64,000 nucleotides of DNA from Flammeovirgaceae bacterium SG7u.111 (GTDB lineage Bacteria > Bacteroidota > Bacteroidia > Cytophagales > Flammeovirgaceae). Positions 27,589-36,998 of the stretch are shown piece after piece; the stretch's first letter is position 1, and the number at the start of each line of letters is the position of its first letter. The translations under genes were made by a program, and so were the position numbers. The notes below the pieces were generated by a model that was not told where the DNA came from, made no database searches, and saw nothing but the letters and a program-made list of their open reading frames with translations. Where the stretch lies: assembly GCA_034044135.1 (NCBI GenBank), contig CP139021.1, positions 5,595,635 to 5,659,634 of the forward strand, in the 5' to 3' direction.

Positions 27589-27901
27589 TAAAATTTGAAA
27601 TGTGCACTGGGAAAAGAGGGCAATGTCGGGACTGAAATGGCGCCGATTTTCGGCTTGGGCGGGCGGCCCGACAGACCGGGACGAGGCTTGCACTGCCTTT
27701 TTAGACCGGTAAAGTGCGTCCAACTATATTCTTCATCAAGGGCACATTTATTCTTTAAATTGAGAAAAGTGTTCTTTGGAAAGAAACTAGAAGCATAATC
27801 TGTTAAATGTTTTAGCTTTTTTAATAAAAAACAACAAAAAGTATAACCCTAAATTTTTCCAAGTCTCATAAATTTTGATTCAATTTGTGAGACCCAGTAT
27901 T
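27589..27901. other. Intergenic stretch with a GC-rich island
   Basis: Between the fucI-end palindrome and the aldolase gene. About 27605-27720 is far richer in G and C than its neighbours and contains small hairpins such as GCCGATTTTCGGC. Short frames exist on both strands but none has family features. Possibly a relic of inserted DNA. Confidence 0.35.
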
Positions 27902-29038
27902 ATGAAACAACTTAACGAACTCGTAGAAATATCAAGGTTCTACGGTAATAACTTAGATTTTACGATCGGAGGAGGGGGCAATACGTCCTATAAAGATCAG
28001 GAAAATATCTATGTGAAAGCCAGTGGAATAGCCTTGGGCAGCATTTCGGTAGATGGCTTTGCCGTGCTCGACCGTTCCAAAGTACGTGCCATTTTGGGCA
28101 ATTCGTACTCGGAGGAATCGAACAAACGAGAAGCGGAAATCAAGGATGACTTGATGGCTGCCAGTATATATCCAGAAAAGGGTTTGCGTCCTTCGGTGGA
28201 GACAAATATGCACGAGTTTATTGATTATGACTTTGTGGTGCACATGCACCCGTATGCTGTAAACGCTCTACTTTGCAGCAAAAAAGCCAAAGAAATGTCT
28301 TTGGAAATTCTTGGAGAAGAAGCCCTCTATATCGAGTACATAGATCCTGGCTACGTACTCTCCAAAAAGGTGGAAGAAGAACTCCTTACCTACCGTCTCA
28401 GATTCCCCCAAGACCCAAAAATCATATTACTGGAAAATCACGGAATATTCGTGAGTGCTAATTCTGTTGAAGAAATAAGAAAAATTTATGACGATACGAT
28501 GGCTCGGTTACGCAGCCATTTTGCACAAACACTACCAGCTGGAAAGCTGCCAATTCACCCCGATACCGAAAAGTTCAAGCAACTTTTGCCTGAACTTTTC
28601 GAAAACCACAACCTAGTGGTAGCCCACAGGCACGAGGCATTGGCAGCGCATTTTTACGGAACGGCAGAAAGTTTTGCCAAAATAGCCTTCCCGCTTATCC
28701 CCGACCAAATCGTTTATTGCCGAGCTTATCCCATCTACATTGGTGATTTTGAAAATATTGGCGAGCTGATAGAAAAGCTTCATCACGAAATAAACGAGTA
28801 CCGAGAAGACCATCCTTACGACCCAAAAATTTTGGTGGTAAAAGGCATGGGTGTTTTTGGAATGGAGTCGAGTAAAAAATCGGCTGAGCTTGCCCTCGAT
28901 GTGTTTGAGGACTGGATGAAGATTAGCATTCTGTCGGAAAACTTTGGTGGACCTCATTTCCTCAACAAGAGGGAAATCAATTTTATTGATACATGGGAAG
29001 TAGAAAACTACCGAAGAAAAGTAAGTGCAGGGAGTTAA
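27902..29038 (+). CDS. Class II aldolase/adducin-family protein, probably sugar-1-phosphate aldolase
   Basis: 378 residues from the ATG at 27902 (an ATT/ATG-poor extension of nine codons upstream is in frame). The class II aldolase fold shows IGGGGNTSYKDQENIYVKAS, the zinc ligands in FVVHMHPYAVNAL and LLENHGIFVS. It is longer than classical FucA (about 215 residues): the C-terminal 150 residues resemble the middle part of RhaE-type fusion aldolases. In context it would split L-fuculose- or L-rhamnulose-1-phosphate to DHAP and lactaldehyde (inference). It is the second gene of the operon and its activity overlaps with the fusion protein encoded two genes downstream. Confidence 0.82.
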   Translation: MKQLNELVEISRFYGNNLDFTIGGGGNTSYKDQENIYVKASGIALGSISVDGFAVLDRSKVRAILGNSYSEESNKREAEIKDDLMAASIYPEKGLRPSVETNMHEFIDYDFVVHMHPYAVNALLCSKKAKEMSLEILGEEALYIEYIDPGYVLSKKVEEELLTYRLRFPQDPKIILLENHGIFVSANSVEEIRKIYDDTMARLRSHFAQTLPAGKLPIHPDTEKFKQLLPELFENHNLVVAHRHEALAAHFYGTAESFAKIAFPLIPDQIVYCRAYPIYIGDFENIGELIEKLHHEINEYREDHPYDPKILVVKGMGVFGMESSKKSAELALDVFEDWMKISILSENFGGPHFLNKREINFIDTWEVENYRRKVSAGS

Positions 29039-29125
29039 AATATCACTGTAGAGAATTGAAGCCTGTAATCAAGTAAACAGAGCCGCTTCTTTGCTTTAAA
29101 ATAGCATAATAAACCCAGTTATAAT

Positions 29126-30628
29126 ATGAATATGAAGTACATAGCGGTTTTTGATATTGGGAAGACCAATAAGAAAATCCTAATTTACAATGACAGCCTA
29201 AAGGTAGTTGATTCGGCTACTACTCAGGTGAATGAAATTGTCAGCGGCTCACTTATCCACGATGATGTGGAAAGTATCCAAAACTGGTTTTTGGAAGAGC
29301 TGGGTAAGTTTGCCCAGAAGTATGACATCGGTTCAGTATCCATTTCTGCACACGGGGCTACGGCGGTTTGTGTAGACGAAAATGGGGAAATATCTGTACC
29401 CGAATTGTCGTACACCACCGAGCCAGGCGAAGAGTTCCACACCAAGTTCCATGAAGAATTTGGTGACCCAGTTGCTTTACAGCAGTCTACCGCAACACCT
29501 AATTTTGGGGTGTTGCTCAACTTGGCAAAGCTCCTCCAGTTCAGCAAAGAACAGTATCCCGAGCAGTTTGCCAAAACCAAACACATTTTAGCTTATCCGC
29601 AGTATTACGGTTACTTACTCTGCGGAAATGCGGCAGCAGATACTACCTACGTAGGCTCGCACACCTACCTTTGGGACTATCAAGAAAACCGTTGGTCGGA
29701 TGTGGCTGAGAAAATGGGAATTACCGGCATGCTCCCTGCCAAACTCCAAAAACCTTGGGACATAATGGGAACGGTTACGTCCGAAATGGCTGAAAAAACA
29801 GGGCTTTCTACCAGTACGGTGGTCACCCTCGGTATCCACGATTCTAATGCGGCACTTCTCCCCTACCTCATCAAACAAGAGGGCGATTTTATGCTCAACT
29901 CCACGGGTACGTGGTGTGTGGTAATGCACCAAGAAGAGAAAGTGAGTTTCAAAGAAGATGAGCTCGGAAAGGTAGTTTTCTACAACATCAGTGCTTTCGG
30001 AAAACCCGTGAAAACTTCGATTTTCTTAGGAGGTTTAGAGTTTGAGACCTACGATAAGGTTTTAAGAAAAATCCATGGAGATATTCCTTTCCCCAATTTT
30101 GACACCTCGCTTTACCAGCAAATCATAGCAGAAAAAGACTGCTTTATTCTGCCTACTGTGGTGCAAGGCTCGGGGCAATTTCCCCAAAGCCAAGCTAGGG
30201 TAATAGAAGGGGGAAAAGAGTTTCTGTTGGAGGAAATTGAAAAAGATGGCAAAACACCTGAATTTTTCTCTGACCCAGCGAAAGCATATGCGGTGCTCAA
30301 CCTTTCACTGGCTATGCAAAGCAAAGTGGCGATAGACCGGGCGGGCATAAAAACAGGAATGCCCATTTTCACTGAAGGTGGATTTAGAAAAAATGACCCC
30401 TACAATAAGATTTTGACAACTATTTACCCTTCATCGGATGTGTATTTGACCAACCTCAACGAAGCTTCTGCTTTCGGCGCAGCATTGCTGGGGAAAATTG
30501 CGATGGACCAGGTAGAGCCTTCTTCGCTGGGAGACTTAGTCGAAATTGAGTTTTCAAAAGTGGGATCGGCAAAACTGGAAGGGCTAGATGCCTATTTTGA
30601 CCAGTTCATAAAGCTAGCCAACAACTAG
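29126..30628 (+). CDS. FGGY-family carbohydrate kinase (fuculokinase/rhamnulokinase type)
   Basis: Cytoplasmic sugar kinase, 500 residues. The N-terminal phosphate-binding strand is FDIGKTNKKILIYND, the central region holds LGIHDSNAALLPYL (catalytic Asp) and the C-terminal ATP-binding half starts near FMLNSTGTWCVV and includes FTEGGFRKNDPYNKI. Lies between two class II aldolase genes, 87 bases after the first and 59 before the second, so it is expected to phosphorylate the ketose made by the isomerase at O-1. Whether L-fuculose or L-rhamnulose is preferred cannot be told from sequence alone. A second in-frame ATG is two codons downstream. Confidence 0.88.
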   Translation: MNMKYIAVFDIGKTNKKILIYNDSLKVVDSATTQVNEIVSGSLIHDDVESIQNWFLEELGKFAQKYDIGSVSISAHGATAVCVDENGEISVPELSYTTEPGEEFHTKFHEEFGDPVALQQSTATPNFGVLLNLAKLLQFSKEQYPEQFAKTKHILAYPQYYGYLLCGNAAADTTYVGSHTYLWDYQENRWSDVAEKMGITGMLPAKLQKPWDIMGTVTSEMAEKTGLSTSTVVTLGIHDSNAALLPYLIKQEGDFMLNSTGTWCVVMHQEEKVSFKEDELGKVVFYNISAFGKPVKTSIFLGGLEFETYDKVLRKIHGDIPFPNFDTSLYQQIIAEKDCFILPTVVQGSGQFPQSQARVIEGGKEFLLEEIEKDGKTPEFFSDPAKAYAVLNLSLAMQSKVAIDRAGIKTGMPIFTEGGFRKNDPYNKILTTIYPSSDVYLTNLNEASAFGAALLGKIAMDQVEPSSLGDLVEIEFSKVGSAKLEGLDAYFDQFIKLANN

Positions 30629-30687
30629 CAACAACTAAGTAAAAACTAATTCAGAACATACATATTTACCTATTTTAACCTATTAAA

Positions 30688-32808
30688 ATGAAAAAAACAG
30701 CATCCGATTTTAAGTACGTAGATTACCTTTGGGATGACGAAAAAGCAGCCTCTTTTGGCGACGATCAAGTTGCCCTTTTGCTTTACCGTTCCAATATTTT
30801 GGGAGCAGACCTTCGTATCACCAACTACGGTGGTGGAAACACTAGCTGCAAAACCGTAGAAAAAGATCCGCTTACAGGTGAAGATACTGAAGTAATGTGG
30901 GTAAAAGGATCTGGTGGAGACATCGGTACGCTAAAGCGCTCTGGCTTAGCTGGTTTGTATGTAGATAAGCTGCGTGCTTTGGAAAATGTATACAAGGGAA
31001 TTGAGTTTGAAGACCCTATGGTGGCTCTTTTCAACCACTGTATCTATGACCTCGATTCTAAAGCGCCTTCTATCGATACGCCTTTGCATGGTTTCTTGCC
31101 ATTCAAACACATCGACCACCTTCACCCCGATGCTGCTATCGCTATTGCCGCTTCTAAAGACGGCAAGCAGATCACCAAAGAAATTTGGGGAGATACCATC
31201 ACTTGGATTCCTTGGCAAAAACCTGGTTTCGACTTGGGCTTGCAATTGAGAGATGCCGTAGCGGCAAAGCCCGACATCAGGGGAATAATGCTAGGCGGCC
31301 ATGGACTATTCACTTGGGACGATGATGCGTACAAATGCTACATCAATAGCCTAGAGGTAATCGAAATGGCATCGGCTTATTTGGAAGCGAACTATGGTAA
31401 AAAGGGGCCTGTTTTTGGTGGAGCTCGTACCGAGTCGTTGCCAGCGGACCAACGTACCAAACAAGCTTCTGTCATTGCTCCAGTACTAAGAGGACTTTGC
31501 TCTTCTTACCAGCAAATGGTTGGTCACTTTACGGATGATGAGCGTGTGTTGGAATTTGCCAACAGCCACGACATAGACAAGCTTGCTCCATTGGGAACTA
31601 GCTGTCCTGACCACTTCCTTCGTACCAAAATCCGCCCATTAGTGTTGGATATTCCTGCTGTCGAAGACGTAAGCGATTGGGAAGCATTGAAAGAGCGTTT
31701 GGCAAAACCGTTTGAAGAGTACAGACAATATTATACTGACTACTACGAAAACCATAAGCATGACAACAGCCCAGCGATTAGGGACAGAAACCCTGTCGTG
31801 ATCATCTGGCCTGGAGTTGGTATGTTCACCTACGCTAAAAACAAGCAAACAGCAAGGGTAGCAAGTGAATTTTACATCAACGCTATCAACGTGATGAAAG
31901 GAGCGGAAGCTATTTCTGAATACGTTGCCCTTCCTCTGCAAGAAGCATTCAATATTGAGTATTGGTTGCTAGAAGAAGCGAAATTGCAACGTATGCCTAA
32001 AGAAAAGCCTCTTTCTAGAAAAGTTGCGCTTGTTTCGGGCAGTGCTGGTGGAATTGGGCTAGCTATCGCCGAAAAATTCATCCAAGAAGGAGCTTGCGTG
32101 GTAATCACCGATATTGACGGCGACCGTGTGGTAGAAACTAACGAGGAGTTGAAGAAAAAATACGGTAGAGATGCTTCTGGCTTTGCCAAAATGGACGTAA
32201 CCAGCGAAGAAGATATCGCCTTGGCTTTCGAGAAAGCGAGCCTTGAGTTTGGCGGCGTAGATATAGTAGTGCATAGCGCAGGTTTGGCAATCTCTAAACC
32301 TCTTTTGGAAACTGAAAACAAAGACTGGGATCTTCTTTACGACGTATTGGTAAAAGGCCAGTTCATGTTGGGCAGAAAAGGTGCTGAGATATTCAAAAAG
32401 CAAGACCTAGGTGGGGACATTGTGAACATAGTAAGCAAAAATGCTTATGTTTCTGGACCAAACAACGTAGGTTATGGTTCTGCAAAAGGTGCTCAGGCAC
32501 ACATGAGCAGGCTATTGGCAGCTGAGCTTGCCCCAGACAAAGTTCGAGTGAACGTGGTAAACCCTGATGCGGTAATAGAAGGCAGTAAGATTTGGGAAGG
32601 CAAATGGGCGGAAGGCCGTGCGAAAGCATACGGCATCACTGTAGAAGAACTTCCTGCATTCTATGCTAAAAGAAACTTAATGAACGAGATCATCGGTACG
32701 AAAGACATTGCCAATGCGGTGTTCTGCTTCGTAGGTGGTGAGCTATCCAAATGTACAGGCAACGTGCTCAACGTAGACGGTGGCGTTGGAGCATCATTCC
32801 CTAGATAG
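30688..32808 (+). CDS. Bifunctional class II aldolase / short-chain dehydrogenase (RhaE-like)
   Basis: 706 residues with two catalytic parts. N-terminal aldolase (about 1-420): NYGGGNTSCKT, KGSGGDIGTLKRSGLAGL and the zinc ligands in HIDHLHPDA and GGHGLFTW. C-terminal SDR (about 445-706): nucleotide-binding VSGSAGGIGLAIAEKF, acidic VITDIDGDRV and the YGSAK active site. In the known RhaE family the aldolase makes DHAP and L-lactaldehyde and the dehydrogenase oxidises lactaldehyde to lactate. Last gene of the operon, followed by a strong terminator. It gives the operon a second aldolase. Confidence 0.93.
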   Translation: MKKTASDFKYVDYLWDDEKAASFGDDQVALLLYRSNILGADLRITNYGGGNTSCKTVEKDPLTGEDTEVMWVKGSGGDIGTLKRSGLAGLYVDKLRALENVYKGIEFEDPMVALFNHCIYDLDSKAPSIDTPLHGFLPFKHIDHLHPDAAIAIAASKDGKQITKEIWGDTITWIPWQKPGFDLGLQLRDAVAAKPDIRGIMLGGHGLFTWDDDAYKCYINSLEVIEMASAYLEANYGKKGPVFGGARTESLPADQRTKQASVIAPVLRGLCSSYQQMVGHFTDDERVLEFANSHDIDKLAPLGTSCPDHFLRTKIRPLVLDIPAVEDVSDWEALKERLAKPFEEYRQYYTDYYENHKHDNSPAIRDRNPVVIIWPGVGMFTYAKNKQTARVASEFYINAINVMKGAEAISEYVALPLQEAFNIEYWLLEEAKLQRMPKEKPLSRKVALVSGSAGGIGLAIAEKFIQEGACVVITDIDGDRVVETNEELKKKYGRDASGFAKMDVTSEEDIALAFEKASLEFGGVDIVVHSAGLAISKPLLETENKDWDLLYDVLVKGQFMLGRKGAEIFKKQDLGGDIVNIVSKNAYVSGPNNVGYGSAKGAQAHMSRLLAAELAPDKVRVNVVNPDAVIEGSKIWEGKWAEGRAKAYGITVEELPAFYAKRNLMNEIIGTKDIANAVFCFVGGELSKCTGNVLNVDGGVGASFPR

Positions 32809-32820
32809 TTTTTTATTAAC

Positions 32821-32885
32821 GCCGTTACTCGAAGTAACGGCATTAGTTTCCAAGCCCCATGCCTGCCTAGGCGTGGGGCTTTTTT
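32821..32885 (+). terminator. Double hairpin terminator of the deoxysugar operon
   Basis: First hairpin GCCGTTAC/GTAACGGC (32821-32841), then an 11-bp stem AGCCCCATGCC/GGCGTGGGGCT (32853-32863 with 32870-32880) followed by six T. Confidence 0.88.
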
Positions 32886-32964
32886 GTAGATAACTATTTG
32901 GAAAAACAAAACATTATATGTAATGTTACTACATGTCACACTTTAAAACATTCCACTCAGCTAC

Positions 32965-34458
32965 ATGAAAACATATATTTTGCCCCAAATCAGTATTGCG
33001 CTGCTTTTATTGGCCGCAACCATCACAAGTTGCCAGCAAGAAAAACCGACCAATGCAAAGCTTTCCTTCAACAGTTCTTTGGACAGTGCCCAGCAAATAA
33101 AAATTGGCATTGTTAATACATTCGACTTTTCCGATTCCACACTGGCTGAAATTACCTTGGATTCTGTCGGCCATGCTTCGGTAGAATTGGCTGTGACAGA
33201 CAGTATTTTGGCTTATATCAATGTAAAAGAAAAAGGATTCCAGCTTTACCTTGTCTCAGGATACGACTTAACGATCAATATCAGTGAAACAGAAGAAGAG
33301 CTAAATGTATCTTTTTCGGGCAAAGGCGCCGAAGTGAACAATTACTTAGTTCAAGCAGCTAAATTGAAAGAAGAACTCCAATTTGGATACGGTGAAGAAA
33401 TTATGAGGTTGGATAAAAACAAGTTTATGCAGCGACTTGATACAATAAGAGTAGTACTAGAAAATCATTTACAAGGATATTCGAATTCGGTGATGTTTTC
33501 GGATGAACTTATTGGTACTTTAGAACAAAAAATCAGGCTTGAGCTGATATCAATAAAAAGTACTTATGCGTTGGTGCACTTTTGGGAAACTCCAGATATT
33601 TCTGCTAGGCTCGAAAAGGTTGCTTTGGAAAAGGGAAAAGAGGGCTATTTTCAAATCCCACTTGATACGGCTTTATTGAACAACAGTCTACTCGGATTAG
33701 AATATACCTTATTAATGAATTATTATTCTGACCTTCTTGCATTTCCGATTTATATTGACCTAGCTAAAACAGAAGAACAATCTTCCATCAATAAAATATT
33801 TCCTTTTGTTGCCGAAAAAACTATCAAAAAAAAGGAATACCCTTCAGGAGTGGAAGAGCTTTTATTGGCTAAAAATGTATTAAATTTTATGGAAGGAGCA
33901 TTGACACCTTCTACAGATAGCTTATTCAACAACTTCAAAAAACAGTATCCTCAATCAGAATACATTGAACCTTTACAAACCTTACACGATGATTGGTATG
34001 CTCTTGCACCGGGCCAGCCAGCTCCACCAATCTCAGGTACTACGCCAGATGGGAAAGAAATAAGCCTCAGTGATTTTAAAGGAAAAGTAGTTTATGTTGA
34101 TGTATGGAGCACGACATGCCCACCTTGTATAGAAGAGTTTCCTCATGCTAAAAAATTAATGGAAGAGTTTAAGGAAATCGATCAAGTTACATTTTTATTC
34201 GTCTCAGTTGATGGAAAGAAACGAATTGAGAAATGGAAAGAAATGGTGGCTGAAAAGCAACTAGGCGGCATTCAAATCAACAATCCAGAAGCTCCTTTTT
34301 GGAAAGATTATATGATGAGTGGCGTTCCTCAATATGTTCTCATAGACCAAGAAGGAAAGCTAGTGAACGTCAACCCACCGAGACCCTCTTCTGGCGAAGT
34401 GAAAGAGGAAATATTGAAGCTTTTGACGCCTGAAAGTGATCTTGCCAGTAGGCTATAA
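32965..34458 (+). CDS. TlpA-like thioredoxin-fold lipoprotein
   Basis: 497 residues. Lipobox LLAATITSC at about residue 24 indicates an envelope lipoprotein. Residues 30-340 are a helical/beta region of the kind found in front of Bacteroidota TlpA proteins (DUF4369-like, uncertain). The thioredoxin domain starts near 350 (PGQPAPPISGTTPDGKEISL) and has the redox motif CPPC in VDVWSTTCPPCIEEFPHAK, plus the cis-Pro in SGVPQYVLID. Likely a periplasmic disulfide reductase or cytochrome/oxidative folding factor. It stands alone between two terminators. Confidence 0.9.
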   Translation: MKTYILPQISIALLLLAATITSCQQEKPTNAKLSFNSSLDSAQQIKIGIVNTFDFSDSTLAEITLDSVGHASVELAVTDSILAYINVKEKGFQLYLVSGYDLTINISETEEELNVSFSGKGAEVNNYLVQAAKLKEELQFGYGEEIMRLDKNKFMQRLDTIRVVLENHLQGYSNSVMFSDELIGTLEQKIRLELISIKSTYALVHFWETPDISARLEKVALEKGKEGYFQIPLDTALLNNSLLGLEYTLLMNYYSDLLAFPIYIDLAKTEEQSSINKIFPFVAEKTIKKKEYPSGVEELLLAKNVLNFMEGALTPSTDSLFNNFKKQYPQSEYIEPLQTLHDDWYALAPGQPAPPISGTTPDGKEISLSDFKGKVVYVDVWSTTCPPCIEEFPHAKKLMEEFKEIDQVTFLFVSVDGKKRIEKWKEMVAEKQLGGIQINNPEAPFWKDYMMSGVPQYVLIDQEGKLVNVNPPRPSSGEVKEEILKLLTPESDLASRL

Positions 34459-34492
34459 AAGAGTCATTCCATTTTAGCTTACATATACACAT

Positions 34493-34528
34493 ACGAACAG
34501 CCCAATGCTTCGGTATGGGGCTGTTCGT
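34493..34528 (+). terminator. Hairpin after the TlpA-like gene
   Basis: Stem ACGAACAGCCC/GGGCTGTTCGT with a 14-base loop, followed by only a short T-rich tail (GTTTC). Probably a weak terminator between converging genes. Confidence 0.6.
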
Positions 34529-34541
34529 GTTTCAAAAATGC

Positions 34542-34994
34542 TCAATTTTTCCCCCGTTGTCTCATTTCTTGCCTTCTCATGGGCATGCCATCTATCAAGG
34601 AGAAAATCTCATTTAGGTCAAAACCCTTTGTCTTTCTGTATTTTTCACCTCCATCTTTCCCGATGAGTAATAACGTTGTCACCTCTCTGCTAGGCAGGTA
34701 GCTCTTCCACAACTTTTCTACCTCTTTTTCATCCAATTTCTTCCCCTCAAATTCTCCTGAATTGTCTTGAAAAAAGTAAAATACAAGTATATCTCGCCCT
34801 TTCAGCTCGTCCGCTTCCGCCTTCAATTGTTTTTTGAGCGCTAAGAGCTGTTCATCTGATTTTTCCTTAGCAAAAACCAACAGCAAACGGTTTTCCCATT
34901 GGTATTGGGAAAGTGGCAAAGGAACTTGCCTTACCTCTTGAAACTTAATCGTAGCAATTAGTGAAAAGAACAGAATATGGATAAAATACAACAT
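34542..34994 (-). CDS. DUF4174-type protein
   Basis: 150 residues. A hydrophobic N-terminus (about 1-16) suggests export. The core (ENRLLLVFAKEKSDEQLLALKKQL, then RDILVFYFFQDN and VTTLLLIGKDGGEKYRKTKG) matches what I know of DUF4174, a thioredoxin-like fold without the CxxC motif. The C-terminus is short and basic (MPMRRQEMRQRGKN). Function unknown; no partner gene is clear from context. Confidence 0.7.
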   Translation of the reverse strand: MLYFIHILFFSLIATIKFQEVRQVPLPLSQYQWENRLLLVFAKEKSDEQLLALKKQLKAEADELKGRDILVFYFFQDNSGEFEGKKLDEKEVEKLWKSYLPSREVTTLLLIGKDGGEKYRKTKGFDLNEIFSLIDGMPMRRQEMRQRGKN

Positions 34995-35054
34995 AGCCTT
35001 TTTCTTGATAAGCTTCTGTTTGAGGTTTCTGTTTTCCCTTACTTAAATAAGAAA

Positions 35055-35090
35055 ACAAAAGGCTAGCTAATAAATCAACTAACCTTTTGT
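35055..35090 (-). terminator. Hairpin downstream of the GldH-like gene
   Basis: Stem ACAAAAGG/CCTTTTGT with an inner imperfect CTAG/CTAA pairing. Read on the minus strand the stem runs into TTTTGTTTTC, fitting termination of leftward transcription. Confidence 0.55.
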
Positions 35091-35110
35091 CATTTTTCCT
35101 AAAATCAGTT

Positions 35111-35575
35111 CTATTTCGCTTTGTCCAACACTATTCCTATTTCCATGGCCAAGTTCAGCGTATCGCGGGGCATCGCGTGGGCTATTTCGTAGGTATAAGT
35201 CCCTGTTTCTTCGAAGGTTTTGCTAGGAGCTACTTTGTGCTCGCTATCCCAAATATCGAGACCAGGTTCGCCTATGTAGTCACCATTTTGGTCTACTACT
35301 ATCATATCATATTCCATCTCCGTTACCTTCCCGCTGGGGCTGGTTTCGGTCACCTTCACTTTGGCATGTGGATATTGGTAGCCGTTTACAAAGCGAAAAG
35401 TTAATCCCATGTCGTAGGGAACGCTATTGTCTTCTATGGGCACTTCAAATGTACGGGTGTCGCTTCTAAGCCATTGTACTTCGGGCGAGAGTTCTTTATG
35501 TTTTTCATATACCCTTCCTTCTGGTAGGCAACCTACCAAAGCGAGTAACAACAATGTGGCGATTTTTCGGATCAT
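35111..35575 (-). CDS. gldH: GldH-like gliding motility lipoprotein
   Basis: 154 residues with signal peptide and lipobox LLLLALVGC at about residue 16. The body shows the GldH layout: early SPEVQWLRSDTRTFEVPIEDN, a middle beta region, an acidic GEPGLDIWDSEHKV stretch where GldH has its GxxxG-type motif, and the end FEETGTYTYEIAHAMPRDTLN followed by EIGIVLDK. Gld lipoproteins are needed for gliding and type IX secretion in flavobacteria. With sprA and a type IX-sorted surface protein in the same window, this supports a gliding, T9SS-positive organism. Assignment is by pattern recall. Confidence 0.72.
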   Translation of the reverse strand: MIRKIATLLLLALVGCLPEGRVYEKHKELSPEVQWLRSDTRTFEVPIEDNSVPYDMGLTFRFVNGYQYPHAKVKVTETSPSGKVTEMEYDMIVVDQNGDYIGEPGLDIWDSEHKVAPSKTFEETGTYTYEIAHAMPRDTLNLAMEIGIVLDKAK

Positions 35576-35751
35576 GATTTTATTTTTAATGGTTAAAACT
35601 GTTTATACCTAAATTATTTACCCTCTGTACATCTTTATTCCCACCTTCCTTTGTATGCAAAAAATGACTTTGATTGGAAAAATATTGCGCTAATGATGCT
35701 TATTATTCTGTTGACAAGTTAGTACTTTTTTGTTCCCGACCTTTACACAAT

Positions 35752-36477
35752 CTACTTTTTCTCCCATATGCCTTCCCTTTTCTCCACTACAAGCAAGCCT
35801 TCTTCTTGGCTATCCAACTCTCCAAGCAGCTCACCTTTTTCGTTCCAAAAAGCACTTCTTCCACCTGCCTCATAGCCCCAGGCTTCCCCACAATAGTTTG
35901 ACATTAGCACTGCTAATTGGTGTTTTTGGGAATAGCCCTGGAGCAATTTGTGCCCCTCTCCTATTCCGTTAGTCGTGAAAAATATGCTTGGCAAATAGAT
36001 CGAACTACCCGCCTCACAAGCAGCATTGGCATGAACCGCATGGTCGATATCTGCACAAATAGCCAAGGAAAGCTGTTCCTCTTCTAGCTTTAGTTGGGGA
36101 TTAAATGAAAAAGAAGAGCTGAAAAACTCGTCTTCCCCCTCGTGCAAAAACTGTTTGGTGTAAATGGAAATAGGTTGATTTGGGGAAAGGATAAACGAAC
36201 CGATAAAAAGCTCATTTTCTAGTTTGATTGGCGCTCCGGCAATGATGATGATTCCATGCTCCGAACTTAATTTCTGAAGTCCTTCCAGTCGGGCATCGTC
36301 TTTCTGGAAAGCAAGCGTTTGAGCATTTTTCCTTTCATAGCCCGTGAGGGACATTTCAGGAAACGTGATCAGCTGAGCGCCTTTTCTAGCTGCTTCATTT
36401 ATAAGTCGGTAATGCGTTTGGAGGTTCGCCTGAATTTCTCCTTGCGCAGAGCAAATTTGTGCGGATGCGAGTATCAT
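35752..36477 (-). CDS. Carbon-nitrogen hydrolase (nitrilase superfamily)
   Basis: 241 residues, cytoplasmic. The Glu-Lys-Cys catalytic triad is visible: Glu in LITFPEMSLTGYE, Lys in YTKQFLHEGEDEFF and Cys in LAICADIDHAVHA. Length and order match small amidases of the superfamily (amides or omega-amides to acid plus ammonia). The substrate cannot be predicted. It follows an ACT-domain gene in the same direction at a distance of 57 bases. Confidence 0.87.
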   Translation of the reverse strand: MILASAQICSAQGEIQANLQTHYRLINEAARKGAQLITFPEMSLTGYERKNAQTLAFQKDDARLEGLQKLSSEHGIIIIAGAPIKLENELFIGSFILSPNQPISIYTKQFLHEGEDEFFSSSFSFNPQLKLEEEQLSLAICADIDHAVHANAACEAGSSIYLPSIFFTTNGIGEGHKLLQGYSQKHQLAVLMSNYCGEAWGYEAGGRSAFWNEKGELLGELDSQEEGLLVVEKREGIWEKK

Positions 36478-36534
36478 TTTAAAGCCTTTTTTGGAATAAT
36501 ATCATTCAGCCCGCAATCTAGCTTATCTCACTGT

Positions 36535-36936
36535 TCATTTATAGTTTTTTGATAAATCGGAGAGAACTTTCATCGCTTTTTCCGCATCCTTTTTATCCAC
36601 AAAAATATGGTCGTGGTAATAGCCCGCAATTACATTGCAACTGATGCCAAACTTTGCCAGATCGGCAGAAAATAATGCTGTCAAACCAACGGCTTCGAGG
36701 GAAGAATGAATTTGTAAAGTGATCCACGAAGCAATGTAACCGTAGGTAAACCCTAATTCATCGGCTTTGCCCTTCTCTATCACTACCGTTACTCCTTCCT
36801 CTTCTTTGAACTCACAAACCGTATCGTTCCTATCAATTTTGCTTAGGTCTGTTACGGTCAGAAAAACGTATTCCCCATCGTTCAGCTTCGGGGTCATTTC
36901 CTTTATAAGCTTGGCTAAGTTTGTTTCTGCTGGCAT
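36535..36936 (-). CDS. ACT-domain protein
   Basis: 133 residues, the size of small double-ACT (ACT_7/DUF3-like) proteins. The first half contains [21 protein letters not shown] and [15 protein letters not shown]; the second is an ACT fold with [40 protein letters not shown] and the helix [15 protein letters not shown] domains bind small ligands, often amino acids; the ligand here is unknown. Likely a cytoplasmic sensor or metabolic accessory protein. Confidence 0.8.
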   Translation of the reverse strand: MPAETNLAKLIKEMTPKLNDGEYVFLTVTDLSKIDRNDTVCEFKEEEGVTVVIEKGKADELGFTYGYIASWITLQIHSSLEAVGLTALFSADLAKFGISCNVIAGYYHDHIFVDKKDAEKAMKVLSDLSKNYK

Positions 36937-36998
36937 TTTTTAAAACTGGTTCTAGGAAAGCTTTTAGTTTCGGCTATAGCCGAGTAATGCTTAGCTTT

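Noticed and set aside
27523-27798. Small frames on both strands of the GC-rich island
   Set aside because: No start signal, no domain, and composition follows the island; kept only as an anomaly in base composition.
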